DNA of 64,000 nt from Achatina immaculata (lineage: Eukaryota; Mollusca; Gastropoda; Stylommatophora; Achatinidae), in contig CM019704.1 in assembly GCA_009760885.1 (NCBI GenBank), positions 18,093,929 through 18,157,928 of the forward strand, written 5' to 3'. The position numbers and the translations under genes were made by a program. How positions within the stretch are numbered: the stretch's first letter is position 1; every line of letters starts with the position of its first letter. Positions 1 to 9,868 of this stretch are shown piece after piece. The notes under the pieces were generated by a model. It had not been told where the DNA came from, searched no databases, and worked only from the letters and a program-made list of their open reading frames with translations.

Positions 1-286
1 CCTGCGTAGAGTGTGTTGTCTTAATATAGTCACGCGGCGACTTTACGACCGGCTGATTTACGGTCGTTTGTACTTAGGTTCGAGGTCCCAGATGTGTATT
101 TTGTTAAATAAACAGTAAAGCACAGTGAATAGTTAAAATACAGTAAAACAGTTTAGTTCCGGACATGCCGTCCTTGATTGTTCCGCTTCCTGTCTTACAT
201 TGTCTTGCTACTTGCTACTGCGGAACGTTTAACTTTTCATCAATTTCCCACACAGCTACTGTGCTACTTTCTGCGTTCGAGGTTGT
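1..286. other. Unannotated flank
   Basis: No open frame, RNA gene or recognisable repeat was identified. The stretch is mixed-composition sequence upstream of a 45-bp minisatellite. It may be intergenic or belong to an upstream intron of the gene that starts near 1878. Confidence 0.4.
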
Positions 287-443
287 TGGTCACATCAGAT
301 CCTGATCCCTGTTGACAGGACACAGCCCCGCAGTCCTCTCCAGATCCTGATCCCTGTTGATAGGACACAGCCCCGCAGTCCTCTCCAGATCCTGATTCCT
401 GTTGACAGGACACAGCCCCGTAGTCCTCTCCAGATCCTGATAG
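287..443. repeat. 45-bp minisatellite, about 3.5 copies
   Basis: A 45-bp unit containing CAGATCCTGATCCCTGTTGA and GCCCCGCAGTCCTCTC is repeated head to tail with few mismatches. Because 45 is a multiple of three, the array stays open in two antisense frames; those short frames are a by-product of the periodicity and not a gene. Confidence 0.85.
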
Positions 444-905
444 GAGCCCCAAAGCTTCTTGCTCCACGCTTGTGCCCTCAGGTCAAGTCTCATGCCTCAG
501 GTCAGCTTGGTTTGGGCACTCTTTGAAGGAACCGTTCCAGTTTACTGTGCTAATTTGCATTCTGTTATTATTTGAAAGTCTTAGTAAACATGTCTGTTCA
601 TTTTGTAAAGTGTTATAGTTCTGAATTATACTTAAATGTTTGACCTCGCAATGTAACGACCTACTTACGGCAAAATACATTTAACGGCCAAATACCTGGT
701 AACAAACGGTGCAGTAAGTTGGCATATGACTCTAATTGTTAGTACCATTCAACAGTACTATCAGTTTTAGAATACAGATCATTGCTCAGCAAATCTTTTA
801 AAACGAGTAAGCAAACAAAGCAAGACTAGTCTCATCTGAAGGCTCTGTTCTTGTCTGCCAGTATGATATTTGTCTGTTTTATCTACCCAGATTTATCTGT
901 CTCAA
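444..905. other. Unannotated stretch
   Basis: AT-rich single-copy-looking sequence between the minisatellite and the SINE. No splice-flanked coding segment or RNA gene could be supported. Confidence 0.35.
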
Positions 906-918
906 TACCACCTACAGG

Positions 919-1179
919 AGCGTTTGAGTGGCGAAGTGGTTAGTGCAGTGGTCTCGTGGCGAAGGTCGGGGGCTCGAATCCGGCCGGAGGCGCCCCAGTC
1001 ACCCAGCTGTAGAAATGGATACCCGACTTCTTCTGGAGTTGGGGAAGGAAAGGCGGCCAGGCGTGATACTGACCATATCACCCTCTAGTGTGCTGACAGG
1101 TCAAGGAAAATATGCCCACTAACACCATATCCCTATGTATCTCTAAAAGCATGATAGGATTACCTTTACCTTTTTTTAC
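919..1179 (+). mobile_element. tRNA-derived SINE with target-site duplication
   Basis: The head has an internal RNA polymerase III promoter: an A-box-like TGGCGAAGTGGTTAGTG near 928 and a B-box-like GGCTCGAATCC near 969. A non-tRNA body of about 150 bp and a short TTACCTTTACC tail follow. The flanks TACCACCTACAGG (906-918) and TACCATCTACAGG (1180-1192) form a 13-bp duplication with one mismatch, which fixes the insertion limits. The clear tRNA-like head followed by unrelated body sequence argues against a genuine tRNA gene. Confidence 0.8.
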
Positions 1180-1192
1180 TACCATCTACAGG

Positions 1193-1877
1193 CGTTGTCG
1201 TCTGCTACTTTTTGTTTTCTTCTTTGTAACACGTTATTCTAGTTAGGAGCTTTTTTGTTTTCTTGTTCGTCAACACGTTATTCTGATTAGGACTTGAATC
1301 TCAGTTGTGTTTTTTTCTGTATTCTCCAGGAACGCTTTTATTAACTTGCAAATGCCGAATCGGAATACGACAAAGCATAGTTTTGTTAATAACACCGGGA
1401 TAAACTGAAATAAAGGAAACAGATCTATTCGTATATTTCTATTTCTAGCGCAAATGGAACAGCGGAATAAAATGCTGCTATCTTGTTCCAATCAAACTCC
1501 AGAGACATAGACACTTTTGATTAATGTTAATGGAGACAGTTCATCTCAGAAAATAGTACGGATTACCCAGACAGCCTTGGTTTGACCGACACCGGTTGTG
1601 GCAAATTACAGCTACATGAACTTTTTTGTTCCGGGATCAGCAAATTGACCATTAGTTTTGTTTTTTTTTTTTTTGACGCTGTTCAAGAACAGCGGAGCTG
1701 ATTGATCATCAAGTTCCATCAAAGGAAGGCAAAGTTCACTTAATGAAAAACACAGGAATGGATTTATGAGAAACAGATAAATAATACATTAGAATTTATG
1801 GGAAAATTGGAGCATTGGTATATGGCACTTTTGATATTTTTGGAACCTTTGCTCTTACGGACTATATAAAGCAGAAA
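1193..1877 (+). promoter_or_regulatory. Presumed 5' UTR and upstream region of the dispanin-like gene
   Basis: The reading frame of the gene is closed upstream by TAA at 1782-1784, and no in-frame ATG lies between that stop and 1878. Several out-of-frame ATGs (near 1743, 1758, 1765 and 1798) could be upstream ORFs if this is transcribed. A T-tract at about 1657-1674 followed by AG at 1691-1692 could be a 3' splice site of a leader intron. A TATATAAA-like string at 1863-1870 is too close to the ATG to serve as its TATA box. Transcription start is not determinable here. Confidence 0.35.
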
Positions 1878-4145
1878 ATGTCAGCAAACACGAGTGACTT
1901 CTTTGAGTCTTCGGAAGAATTCCTGCCAGAGGGTGCTAGTGACAAAATCATCACCGCTTCCTCAAAGTGCTACAACCATGGGGACTCAGACAGCGGGTCT
2001 GAAACTCACCCTTGCCTTCACCAGTCACTTGCTAAGACTTTCTGCTCGCGTGAAAACAGCCGTGAGATCGAAGTCGGCTTAGATGTACAGGATTCATGTG
2101 GCCGGTTTGTTAAGTACCAGAAAAGTAACACAGATGACTCGACAAATGAAGATCGTGAGATCTTCGACATGGATTCAGATAGTGACCGCCGTAAGTCTTC
2201 TCCATTGATCACCAACAAACGCCGGAAGAGGATCTCGTCGAACTCGTGTGATAAATATTTTCAAAACGAGGACACGCCTCTTATTTCTGTGAGAGGTGAA
2301 AAGACAGAGAAAAGAAAAGAAAACAGTTACAATTCACCAGTGATCTTTAACTCTCTGCTCCATAAAGTTCCACTCCGACGAACGGCCTCATTGAACAACA
2401 TTTCAAACAAGCCTCTTTTTGATTCCGTCAAGGGTGCAGCTACAACTGATCAAAGATCTTTAATTCCAGCAGATTCACGTTCGTCAGCATCGACTTCCAA
2501 TTCCAACAGAAATGCAGCATCCCCCACGGGCAACTCTGTCACTTCCTGCAAACCTGTTACCGCCTCTGACATCTGCGATCATGTCCCCAATCAAACGCCT
2601 CACAGCCCTCACCCATGTCCTTCAGTCTGGTGCGATCAGCCATGCCTTGCAGCAGACACCGCTCGATCGTTTCAGTCGCCCTACACGCAGTCCTCATCCA
2701 GATGCTTCAGCAAGGAAGCGCCGATGCAGCAATCAAATTTTCAAACGTGCGATCACCGCCATATGTGCTCAAGTCCTGTATGTCCTTGCAGATCATCGTG
2801 TGGTATGGACAATCGACGTGATACCTCAAAATGTTGTCATGTATTCACTCTGCCATCTCAGCTGCCTGGCAAACCTCATTTGACCTATATAACCCCGAAC
2901 TGCTCATCATCTTTACTTACCAGTAACCCTACACCAGAAACTCTGAATTCCTTCCCAGACAGTCCTGCCCAGAAGACTGTGTCTACACTGACTTCACCCA
3001 ATCTTCGTAAACCGTTGTTCGAGACACAAGGTCAGCCAAGCAAGAATCTCCTTCAGGTGTTTGTGCCTAGATTCAAAGACAGCCCCGAGATATTGACTAA
3101 ACCGCCCTTCACTAAGAATCCGACACATGAAAACAAATCACATCTTGAGAAAGGTTCGTTGCCTGAGTATTCAGAAAATGACACATCATCATATCTTAAT
3201 CAGTCGTCCCCAGTGCTTTATACTGATCCAGTTTCAGGTTCTTCACGTATAAAAGAATTATCATCATGTGAGAGAAAAACTGGAAACGTTGACATTCATA
3301 AAGGTTGCCATGTATTAGATGAAAATCAAATGCCACAGGTTAACTCAGATTCAGACGGCTCGAAATCATCTCATCAGGAGAAAAGTCGCAAGCCTGTCAG
3401 ATTACCCGAAGACGGACACCAAGAATATGCTTATAGTAACAGTCTGTTGGCAGAATGCCCGCACTATATCTACACTGAAAGCTCCGCAGCAAACCCTCGC
3501 TTACCTGGCACCAACGAATATAATATCCAGATCCACTCTTCACAAAATCCCAAGCATTCTGTGCCAGAACCATTTTGCAAGCCATCTTTAAAGGCCACGA
3601 GTCTAATCCCACAGACGCTTGACGGCTCTCAAACGCAGGACAAAAGTCACAGAGCAGAAAATCGGTCTTACGGAAACAGTGCGGCTGGCAGCGCGTGTAC
3701 AAACCTCGACAGTCATCGGATGAAATCGTCAGTGCCTCATACACTTTGTGGATGCGAGCATACGTCCTCTGGTAGTACAGATACAGCAGAACCGGGACAG
3801 CATATCTTTCATTCAGTCGACGGCAATGATACCCAGAGATATTCCCCATCCCCGCATCTGACATTTGACTTCGCTTCCGGTGAAGCCAAACTCACTCGAC
3901 ACCCTTCTTCTACGAATAATCAGATCATGACTGGCGAAAAAATCCCGGACAGAGGGTACAATACTATCCAAGAAGACGATCAGGGATACAAGGCTGGGAT
4001 GTTATTATCAGTTCCGAGCACATACTTTGAAGTAAACAGTTTGGATCACAACGACAAGAAGAACAGGACAAATACAGGGTACTCCCCACCAGGTAGCGTT
4101 AATAACCAGCACCAAGAATACAAAGATGGATCTCTTGGGCGATCG
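1878..4145 (+). CDS. Dispanin-like (CD225 family) protein, N-terminal coding exon
   Basis: This is a continuous 756-codon open segment from ATG 1878 (A at -3) to a consensus donor, TCG|GTGAGT, at 4146. The frame is open back to 1785 but has no earlier ATG, so 1878 is preferred. The encoded region is rich in Ser, Thr, Pro, Asn and charged residues, with no signal peptide or membrane span, and is probably disordered and cytosolic. A basic cluster NKRRKR lies at residues 113-118. Residues 233-321 carry 12 Cys and several His without a recognised zinc-finger spacing. On its own the exon matches no family I recognise. The family call comes from the 35.2-kb exon, which is assumed to belong to the same gene because it needs upstream exons and no other coding candidate was seen between them. 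Unlike typical dispanins of 100-400 residues, the joined protein would exceed 1000. Confidence 0.65.
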
Positions 4146-4190
4146 GTGAGTTTCAGATCTATATATGTTTTTTGTTTTGTTATCAGCAGG
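4146..4190 (+). other. Competing splice donors (4146 and 4190) around a 44-nt GT-AG segment
   Basis: GTGAGT at 4146 is a strong donor in phase 0. CAG|GTCAAA at 4189/4190 is weaker but leaves two bases, exactly what the 35191 exon needs. The 44 nt between them begin with GT, run through a T-rich tract and end in CAG, so they also resemble a tiny intron. If they were removed, a 20-nt segment 4190-4209 before GTAGAA would again be in phase with 35191. Which option is used cannot be decided from DNA alone. Confidence 0.45.
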
Positions 4191-4285
4191 TCAAAGATGA
4201 CCAGTTTCTGTAGAACATTGTACTGCATTACCGCTTTCTTAGTCATGTTAATTCTTTGGTGTGGGTTGTTTTTGTGATCTGTATT

Positions 4286-4854
4286 TTTCATTATTGGGAA
4301 ATAATGAAAAAAAAGGGATTTCCAACACATTTGATACAATTAACATCACTGCTGTATCTAGACCAACAAGCAGCAGTAAGAATAAATGGTGAAACAACAA
4401 CTTGGTTTGACATAAACAAGGGGTCCGTCAGGGCTGCATATTGTCGCCTTATTCATTTAACTTGTATACTGAAAATATAATGGCGAATGTTAGCTGTAGA
4501 CAAAGAATATTACGATGCCATAACAACTGGAGGTTATGAAATACCAGAGATTAGATATGCTGATGTCACAGTGTTACTGTTCACAACACAAAAAGGAATT
4601 GATAAACTAATTATGTCAGTCCGTAAGAATAGCGAAGATATCTTAATGCAAAGAAAACTAAATTGATGACAAATGACAAAATAAAAAAGGCAGCTGAAAT
4701 ATATATAAATGAGGAAAAATTGGAATAAGTGGAGAGTTTTGAATATCTTGAATCATTATTAACTAATAATGGAGATACAATGAGGGAGATTAAAAGGAGA
4801 ACATATATAGCTCTTCAGAAAGTGAAACAACTAAAGAATCTGTGGAAAGGACAG
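4286..4854 (+). mobile_element. RTE-A LINE, 5' segment of an interrupted copy
   Basis: Translated fragments correspond to the reverse transcriptase palm region of an RTE/BovB-like LINE (family A in this window), with the YADD region damaged and multiple stops and small deletions. The segment stops at TGTGGAAAGGACAG and its continuation resumes at 6451, so the original copy was split by the antisense insertion at 4855-6450. It has no endonuclease part. Confidence 0.8.
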
Positions 4855-6450
4855 GCATTTCATTTCATTCATTCATTTGCATCTCCCTTGCGGAACTTTG
4901 CCTCCCAAACAGCACTCCTGTAGGCCTCTCGGTTGTGAGCAAGATGGCCTGCTGCTGTTGCATCCATTTGCAGGTCGTCAACGATGTCTTGCAGCCATCT
5001 TAGTTTTGGTCTTCCTCTTTTTCTTTTTCCCATTATGTATCCTTCCAATACGGTCTTCTCTAAATTATCATGACGTTTAATGTGTCCAAAATATTTAAGT
5101 TTTCTCTCTTTAATCCTCTTTACTAGACAGCCTTCTTCAACATTAAGCTCTTATAGTATAGATATATTTGTTCTTTTTTTTGTCCACGATATTTGGAGAA
5201 CTCTTCTGTAGCATTTACATTCGAAGGCATTTATGTGTATAACAGGTCTCACAGGCATATGTGGCGATGGGAAAGATGCATGTCCTTAAAAATCTTATTT
5301 TTGTGGTTCTGTCTGCTCCTCTCCACAGATTCTTTATTTGTTGTACTTTCTGAAGAGCGATAGATGTTCTCCTTTTAATTTCCCTCATTGTCTCTCCATT
5401 ATTAGTTAGTAGTGATCCAAGATATTCAAAACTCTCCACTTCTTCCAGTTTTTCCTCGTTGATGCATATTTCAGCTGCCTTGTTTGTTTTGTCAGTTGTC
5501 ATCAATTTAGTTTTCTTTGCATTAAGATAGAGGTTTTGCTCTTCGCTGTTCTTACGGACTGACATGATTAGTTTTTTCATTCCTTTTTGTGTTGTGGACA
5601 GTAACACTGTGTCATCAGCATAACTAATTTCTGGTATTTCATAACCTCCAACTGTTATGGCATCGTAATATTCTTTGTCTACATCTTCTTTAACATTCCT
5701 CATTATATTTTCAGTATACAAGTTAAATAAGTAGGGTGACAATATGCAGCCCTGACGGACCCCTTGTTTTATGTCAAACCAAGTTGTTGTTTCACAATTT
5801 ATTCTCACTGCTACTTGTTGGTCTAGATACAGCAGTGATGTTAATTGTATCAAATGTGTTGGAAATCCCATTTTCCCCCATTATTTCCCAAAGTTTCTGG
5901 TGTTGTACACAATCAAATACCTTTGAGTAGTCTATAAAGGATAAATATAGATTCACATTAAACTCTCTGCATTTCTCTATTATTAATCGTAGATTGAATA
6001 TATGATCTTTTGATCCTCTTCCTGGCCTGAAACCAGCTTGGACCATATTGACTTCTTCCATTTTCTTTCGAAGTCTACCCATTATGATTTTTAACAGAAT
6101 TTTACTGGCATGACTAATCAGGGCAACAGTTCTGTAGTTTGTGCATAATTTCAGGTTATCCTTTTTTGGCAGTGGTATGAATACAGTTCTTTTCCATTCT
6201 TTTGGCCAAATACCTGAATGTCATATCTTTTTACATAGTGCATGATATATTGTTGCACACTCCTTTCCTCCTGCTTTAATAAATTCAACTGTTGTCTCAT
6301 CACATCCTGGTGATTTACCATTTTATTGCCCATAAAACTTCTTCTATTGTAGGTTCGGGTTCTTTCTCCTCCAATAATAATTCACACTGTTGATTTCTGC
6401 TTCCACAGTCGGTTGTTTCATACATTCCTTTGCAATATTCCTTCCATCTT
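4855..6450 (-). mobile_element. RTE-A LINE, 5'-truncated antisense copy inserted into another RTE-A
   Basis: Read on the minus strand, the element carries RT motifs in order: a segment around 6060-6250 with FIPLPKKDN and NYRTVALISHASKILL, then QAGFRPGRG (about 6030), FIDYSKVFDCV (about 5940), GVRQGCILSPYLFNLY (about 5740), YADDTVLL (about 5610) and a C-terminal FPIATYACET (about 5250). These fit an RTE/BovB-type reverse transcriptase. The frame is broken by shifts between the blocks and the 5' endonuclease is missing. The 3' end at 4855 has an ATTTCATTC-type tail. AAAGGACAG (4846-4854) and AAGGAACAG (6451-6459) look like the target-site duplication, with one indel. Confidence 0.85.
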
Positions 6451-6896
6451 AAGGAACAGACAGAACTACAAAAATAAGAATTTTAAGATCTTTCCCATCG
6501 CAACATATGCCTGTGAGACCTGGACATTTAATAAAAAAGTTGAAGAACATATAAATGCCTTTGAATGTAAAAGCTACAGAAGAGACCTTCAAATATCATG
6601 ACTAGTAAGGAAGATTAAACAGAGGAAGCTTAAATATTTTGGACACATTAAACGTCGTGATAATTTAGAGAAAACCGTCTTGGAAGGGTACATAATGGGA
6701 GAAACAAAGAAAGGAAGATCAAGGCGAAGATGGCTGCAGGACATCGTTGATTATCTGCGACCGGATGCATCATCAGTAGGGCATCTTGCTTACAACCGAG
6801 AGGCCTACATGAGAGCTGTTAGTGAGGCAAAGTTCCGCAAGGGACATGCAACTGACTGACTGACTGACTGACTGACTGACTGACTGACTGACTGAC
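6451..6896 (+). mobile_element. RTE-A LINE, 3' segment of the interrupted copy with (TGAC)n tail
   Basis: This continues the host copy from 4854: ATYACETWTF and LKYFGHIKRRDNLEKTV-like residues are readable in several frames, then the terminal module and a microsatellite tail of about eleven TGAC units at 6850-6896. The tandem tail at the 3' end is characteristic of RTE-class elements. Confidence 0.8.
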
Positions 6897-6939
6897 TACT
6901 AGCGAAGTAGCCTCTCGACCATGCTCGCTTTGACCCGCG

Positions 6940-7526
6940 TTTAGAAAGATGGATCTGCTACAAACGCAGCAGAAAACAGCGAGAGACGGATCCTAATTGG
7001 ACCGACTATTGAGGAACACAGAGAAACGTCAATACCAACAGAGAAATTCTCCAGGAGCTGCAGAGCAGAGCCAGATGCCATCGGAGCTACTGCAGAAGCT
7101 GTCAGGAGAGAACAAAATGCCAAAGAAAGCATATTGTTTCTCACTGACGCAGGGTCAGTAATATCAACACTAAAGGGTCACAGAAACAAATAAACCAATG
7201 ACCTACGAACTGAAATGCACCAGCTACACTCACGGTTCAAAAGAGTAGTAATCCAGTCAATCCCACCCAATTGTGGCATAGCAGGAAACGAGAAGCTGAT
7301 ACCCTAGCGAAAGAAACAGGTAAACTACCACAGACAGACACCAGCACATAATATGAGGAGGCCAAAACACTAATAATTCTCAGGTACAAGAACAAATTGG
7401 AGACATACCACCAAGACTACCAAAGAAACGATACCTACTACCAGCTAAACAGAGAATAGCAAGTCATATCATCCTGAGGCTTCGTACTGGCACAACAGGC
7501 AAAGACACCATCTGTACAACAAATTC
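6940..7526 (+). mobile_element. RNase H-bearing LINE, 5' fragment
   Basis: Translated pieces give the RNase H signature of I/Jockey-group LINEs: DGSATNA near 6950, SCRAEP near 7060, LFLTDAGS near 7135, then IPPNCGIAGNE and TLAKETGKLPQ near 7265-7330. The catalytic Asp-Glu-Asp positions are recognisable, but stops and shifts break the frame. The element is interrupted by N1 and resumes at 8941. Confidence 0.75.
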
Positions 7527-7537
7527 AAAATAGGATC

Positions 7538-8929
7538 TTCTTCTTCTTCGTTCACTTCTACCACCAAAAACCGCACTGTGAACCTACTGAATTCACGCAT
7601 GTGGTCCTCGTTAGGTCCCGTGGTCCCCTGTGTGGTCCAAAATAGACCACACGAGTTCCACGAAAGGAGCACAAGGGGTTCAGAGTATCACAGTGCTTTA
7701 GTCTGTATTCTTGGTGGGTCTCTGAAGCGGGAATGCGTGACACCGTGGTTTTCATTGCACCAGTTTGGTCTAGGGTTGGACTTTCTCACCGGAAGACCTC
7801 GACGTGTTTGGAATATCAGTGCATCCCCGCTGAGTGAGAGGCGTTAGCCCACCCAGGCCAGAGTTGGACTTTCTCACCGGAAAACCTCAGCGTGATTAGG
7901 ATACGCAGACATCCCCGCCGGGTGAGAGGTGGTTGCCTATCTAGACTTCCCTGGTCCAGTGTCTCCGACTTCAGCATTTTGCGGTCGTGGCCGCTACCCT
8001 TCCTAGTTGTGACCAGGATGGAGCTTTTGTCCAGGAGGACGAATCCTCGCCACTAGTGACTTCTACCCCTGGGTTGAGCCGGTTTAGGCATTTCCCAGTA
8101 TGGGCGTGTTTGGGACGGGACCGACCTCTAGGGCAGAGGTACTGTGACATTCATAGCCTTCAAGATTCACCCCTGGTATGAGCCGGTTTAGGCAAAATTC
8201 ACCAGTATGGGTGTTTATCAGGCGTTACCGACCTCTAGAGCGGAGGTGGCATGACATGTCTAGCCATCGAGTTCGACCCCTGGTGTGTGCCGGTTTAGGC
8301 ATATTTCACCAGTGTAGGTGTATTTCGGACGTAGGCGGCCTCTAGAGCAGAGGTGCCGTGGTATAGCTCTCGTAGCGATACTACTGGACATACCAGGTTA
8401 AACTTCACTTTCCACCACCTTTTCCCATCGGCGCCGCACAGCAACCTTTATTTCTTTTCCGCATTTACTTCCTTAACCGGGAGGAGCTTCACTCCACGCG
8501 CGGCATTTGAAAAGTCAAGCCAGCAGTGACTTAACCTCTGGGACAAGCCGGTTCATGCATTTCACCCGATACGACTGCACTCAGGACGTGGCCGACCTCC
8601 AGACCAGAGGTGCCGTGATTTGACTGTTTGCTTCGCTTTATTCTTTCAACCACCTTTTCCGCGGTGATGCTGCGCGGCAACCTCATTTGCAAATTTCTTC
8701 ATTGGCCGGGAAGAGCACCGCTCCACGCACGGCAGCTGAAGATCTCGCCAACAGCGGCAGATGAGCTACCAAACGTGACACTCATCTACCCTAAGTAACT
8801 GGTTTTCAGGCGCCAGATATTCGCCCTCGTCCCTTCTCCTGTCAGTTTAAACAGTTCTGCCACGGGAAGACCAGGAGCTGGACTTGACTGCCAGAGGCTG
8901 TTTGTGGCGCGTTTGCAGTCCTTAGAACC
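7538..8929 (-). mobile_element. N1: 1.39-kb non-coding retroposon with 11-bp target-site duplication
   Basis: The element is bounded by a perfect 11-bp duplication, AAAATAGGATC, at 7527-7537 and 8930-8940. The duplicated site lies inside the RNase H-bearing LINE, whose sequence resumes cleanly after it. A (CTT)n run at the left edge is the (GAA)n 3' tail on the minus strand. No open frame related to a transposition protein was found. The interior contains 107-bp subrepeats with small hairpins and a higher-order repeat. A second copy at 11158-11535 shares only the 3'-most part, as expected from 5' truncation during target-primed reverse transcription. It is therefore a non-autonomous retroposon, driven by an unknown partner. 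The GAA tail resembles that of its host LINE. I do not recognise the family. Confidence 0.8.
8050..8615 (-). repeat. 107-bp hairpin-bearing subrepeats inside N1
   Basis: Four copies of an imperfect inverted motif resembling ACCTCTAGAGCAGAGGT (6-bp stems) lie at 8124-8140, 8231-8247, 8338-8354 and 8595-8611. The first three are spaced exactly 107 bp apart. Each is preceded by a conserved GAGCCGGTTTAGGCAT-like string. Segments near 8405-8530 and 8647-8770 are also related, suggesting a higher-order unit of about 240 bp. Confidence 0.75.
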
Positions 8930-8940
8930 AAAATAGGATC

Positions 8941-9146
8941 AAGTGATGTATGTGCATGTGGTAACAGTAAGGTGACAGCAGATCACATACTGCAGGACTG
9001 CCCAACATATGAATAATAGAGAAGACAAATATGGCCCAACTGCTACACCAGTCCAAAACAAACTGTATGGGGATGTCCACGCCCTCCGGATGACCACCAA
9101 CAACTTCAAAAGTCGACGTGTGAAAATGTAAGAAGAAGAAGAAGCA
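8941..9146 (+). mobile_element. RNase H-bearing LINE, 3' fragment with (GAA)n tail
   Basis: Continuation of 6940-7526 after N1. Residues CACGNSKVTADHILQDCP-like (near 8945-9010) form the Cys/His motif usual after the RNase H domain in this LINE group, followed by a short terminal segment and an AAGAAGAAGAAGAAGCAGAAG tail at about 9129-9149. Confidence 0.75.
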
Positions 9147-9155
9147 GAAGCCCTT

Positions 9156-9345
9156 AGTCTTCTTTTAAGTTGTCTTGCTCTTCCCTTATGTAGTGTCCCT
9201 AGTGTTCTTCCATGTTGTCTAAGTCTTCCCTTATGACTTGTCCAGGTCTTCTTCCACATTGTATAAGTCTTCCTTAAACGTCTTGTCCCTAATCTTCTTC
9301 CACGATATATTGGTCTTCTTATACGTCTTGTCCTTTCACCTCCTG
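9156..9345. repeat. Degenerate minisatellite, roughly 55-60-bp unit
   Basis: Phrases such as GTCTTCTTCCA, TTGTCTAAGTCTTCCC and TTATGACTTGTCC recur three to four times with strong divergence. The period is only approximate. Confidence 0.5.
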
Positions 9346-9371
9346 GTATAAACGAGTGTTAGTCTGATGAT

Positions 9372-9558
9372 GGACTAAGATGGACACCACAGGGGAACAG
9401 AAGTAAGGGTAGACCTAAAGAGACATGGAGAAGAACAACAGAGAGGATGCTGAGCAACAGAGGGCTCACCTGGGCAAGAGCAGGAAAAAAAAGGCGAAGG
9501 ACAGGCATTTGTGGAAAACCCTTGTGGAACCCCCATGTGCCCTGGGCACTTAAGGTTC

Positions 9559-9593
<35 letters not shown>

Positions 9594-9594
9594 G
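9372..9594 (+). mobile_element. LINE-D 3' fragment with (AG)n tail
   Basis: The last 220 bp of a LINE whose C-terminus reads GRPKETWRRTTERMLSNRGL in translation, ending in an AG-repeat tail. Flanks AGTCTGATGAT at 9361-9371 and 9595-9605 form an 11-bp target-site duplication. A longer copy of the same family is at 42485-43234. Confidence 0.85.
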
Positions 9595-9868
9595 AGTCTG
9601 ATGATTCTCTTCTGTTTACAGGACTAACCTTTGTAATCTGATAGCTTTCATAGTGGAGGTGATTAGTGGTTCTTTGTACAATCTGTCACTTTAAATGTTA
9701 GCTTTGACTCTAACGTCAATGTCATGTTCTCTGAAGTGAGATTTTTTCTTAAGATTCTGTTCTTATAATTTAGTAGTTTTTAAAAAATTTTCTTACGTAT
9801 TCTAAGCGTTTCTGGACCAATAAGGACTTTTCATGTTACGTAATTTGTATATGCGCATACCTTGGCCT

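Noticed and set aside
1815..1877. Possible earlier start of the N-terminal exon at 1815
   Set aside because: The codon there is TTG, not ATG, and the open frame upstream of 1878 holds no ATG; 1878 is the first in-frame ATG after the TAA at 1782.
3397..3864. 155-codon antisense frame within the N-terminal exon
   Set aside because: It overlaps a longer, better supported sense frame and resembles no family; it is a shadow frame.
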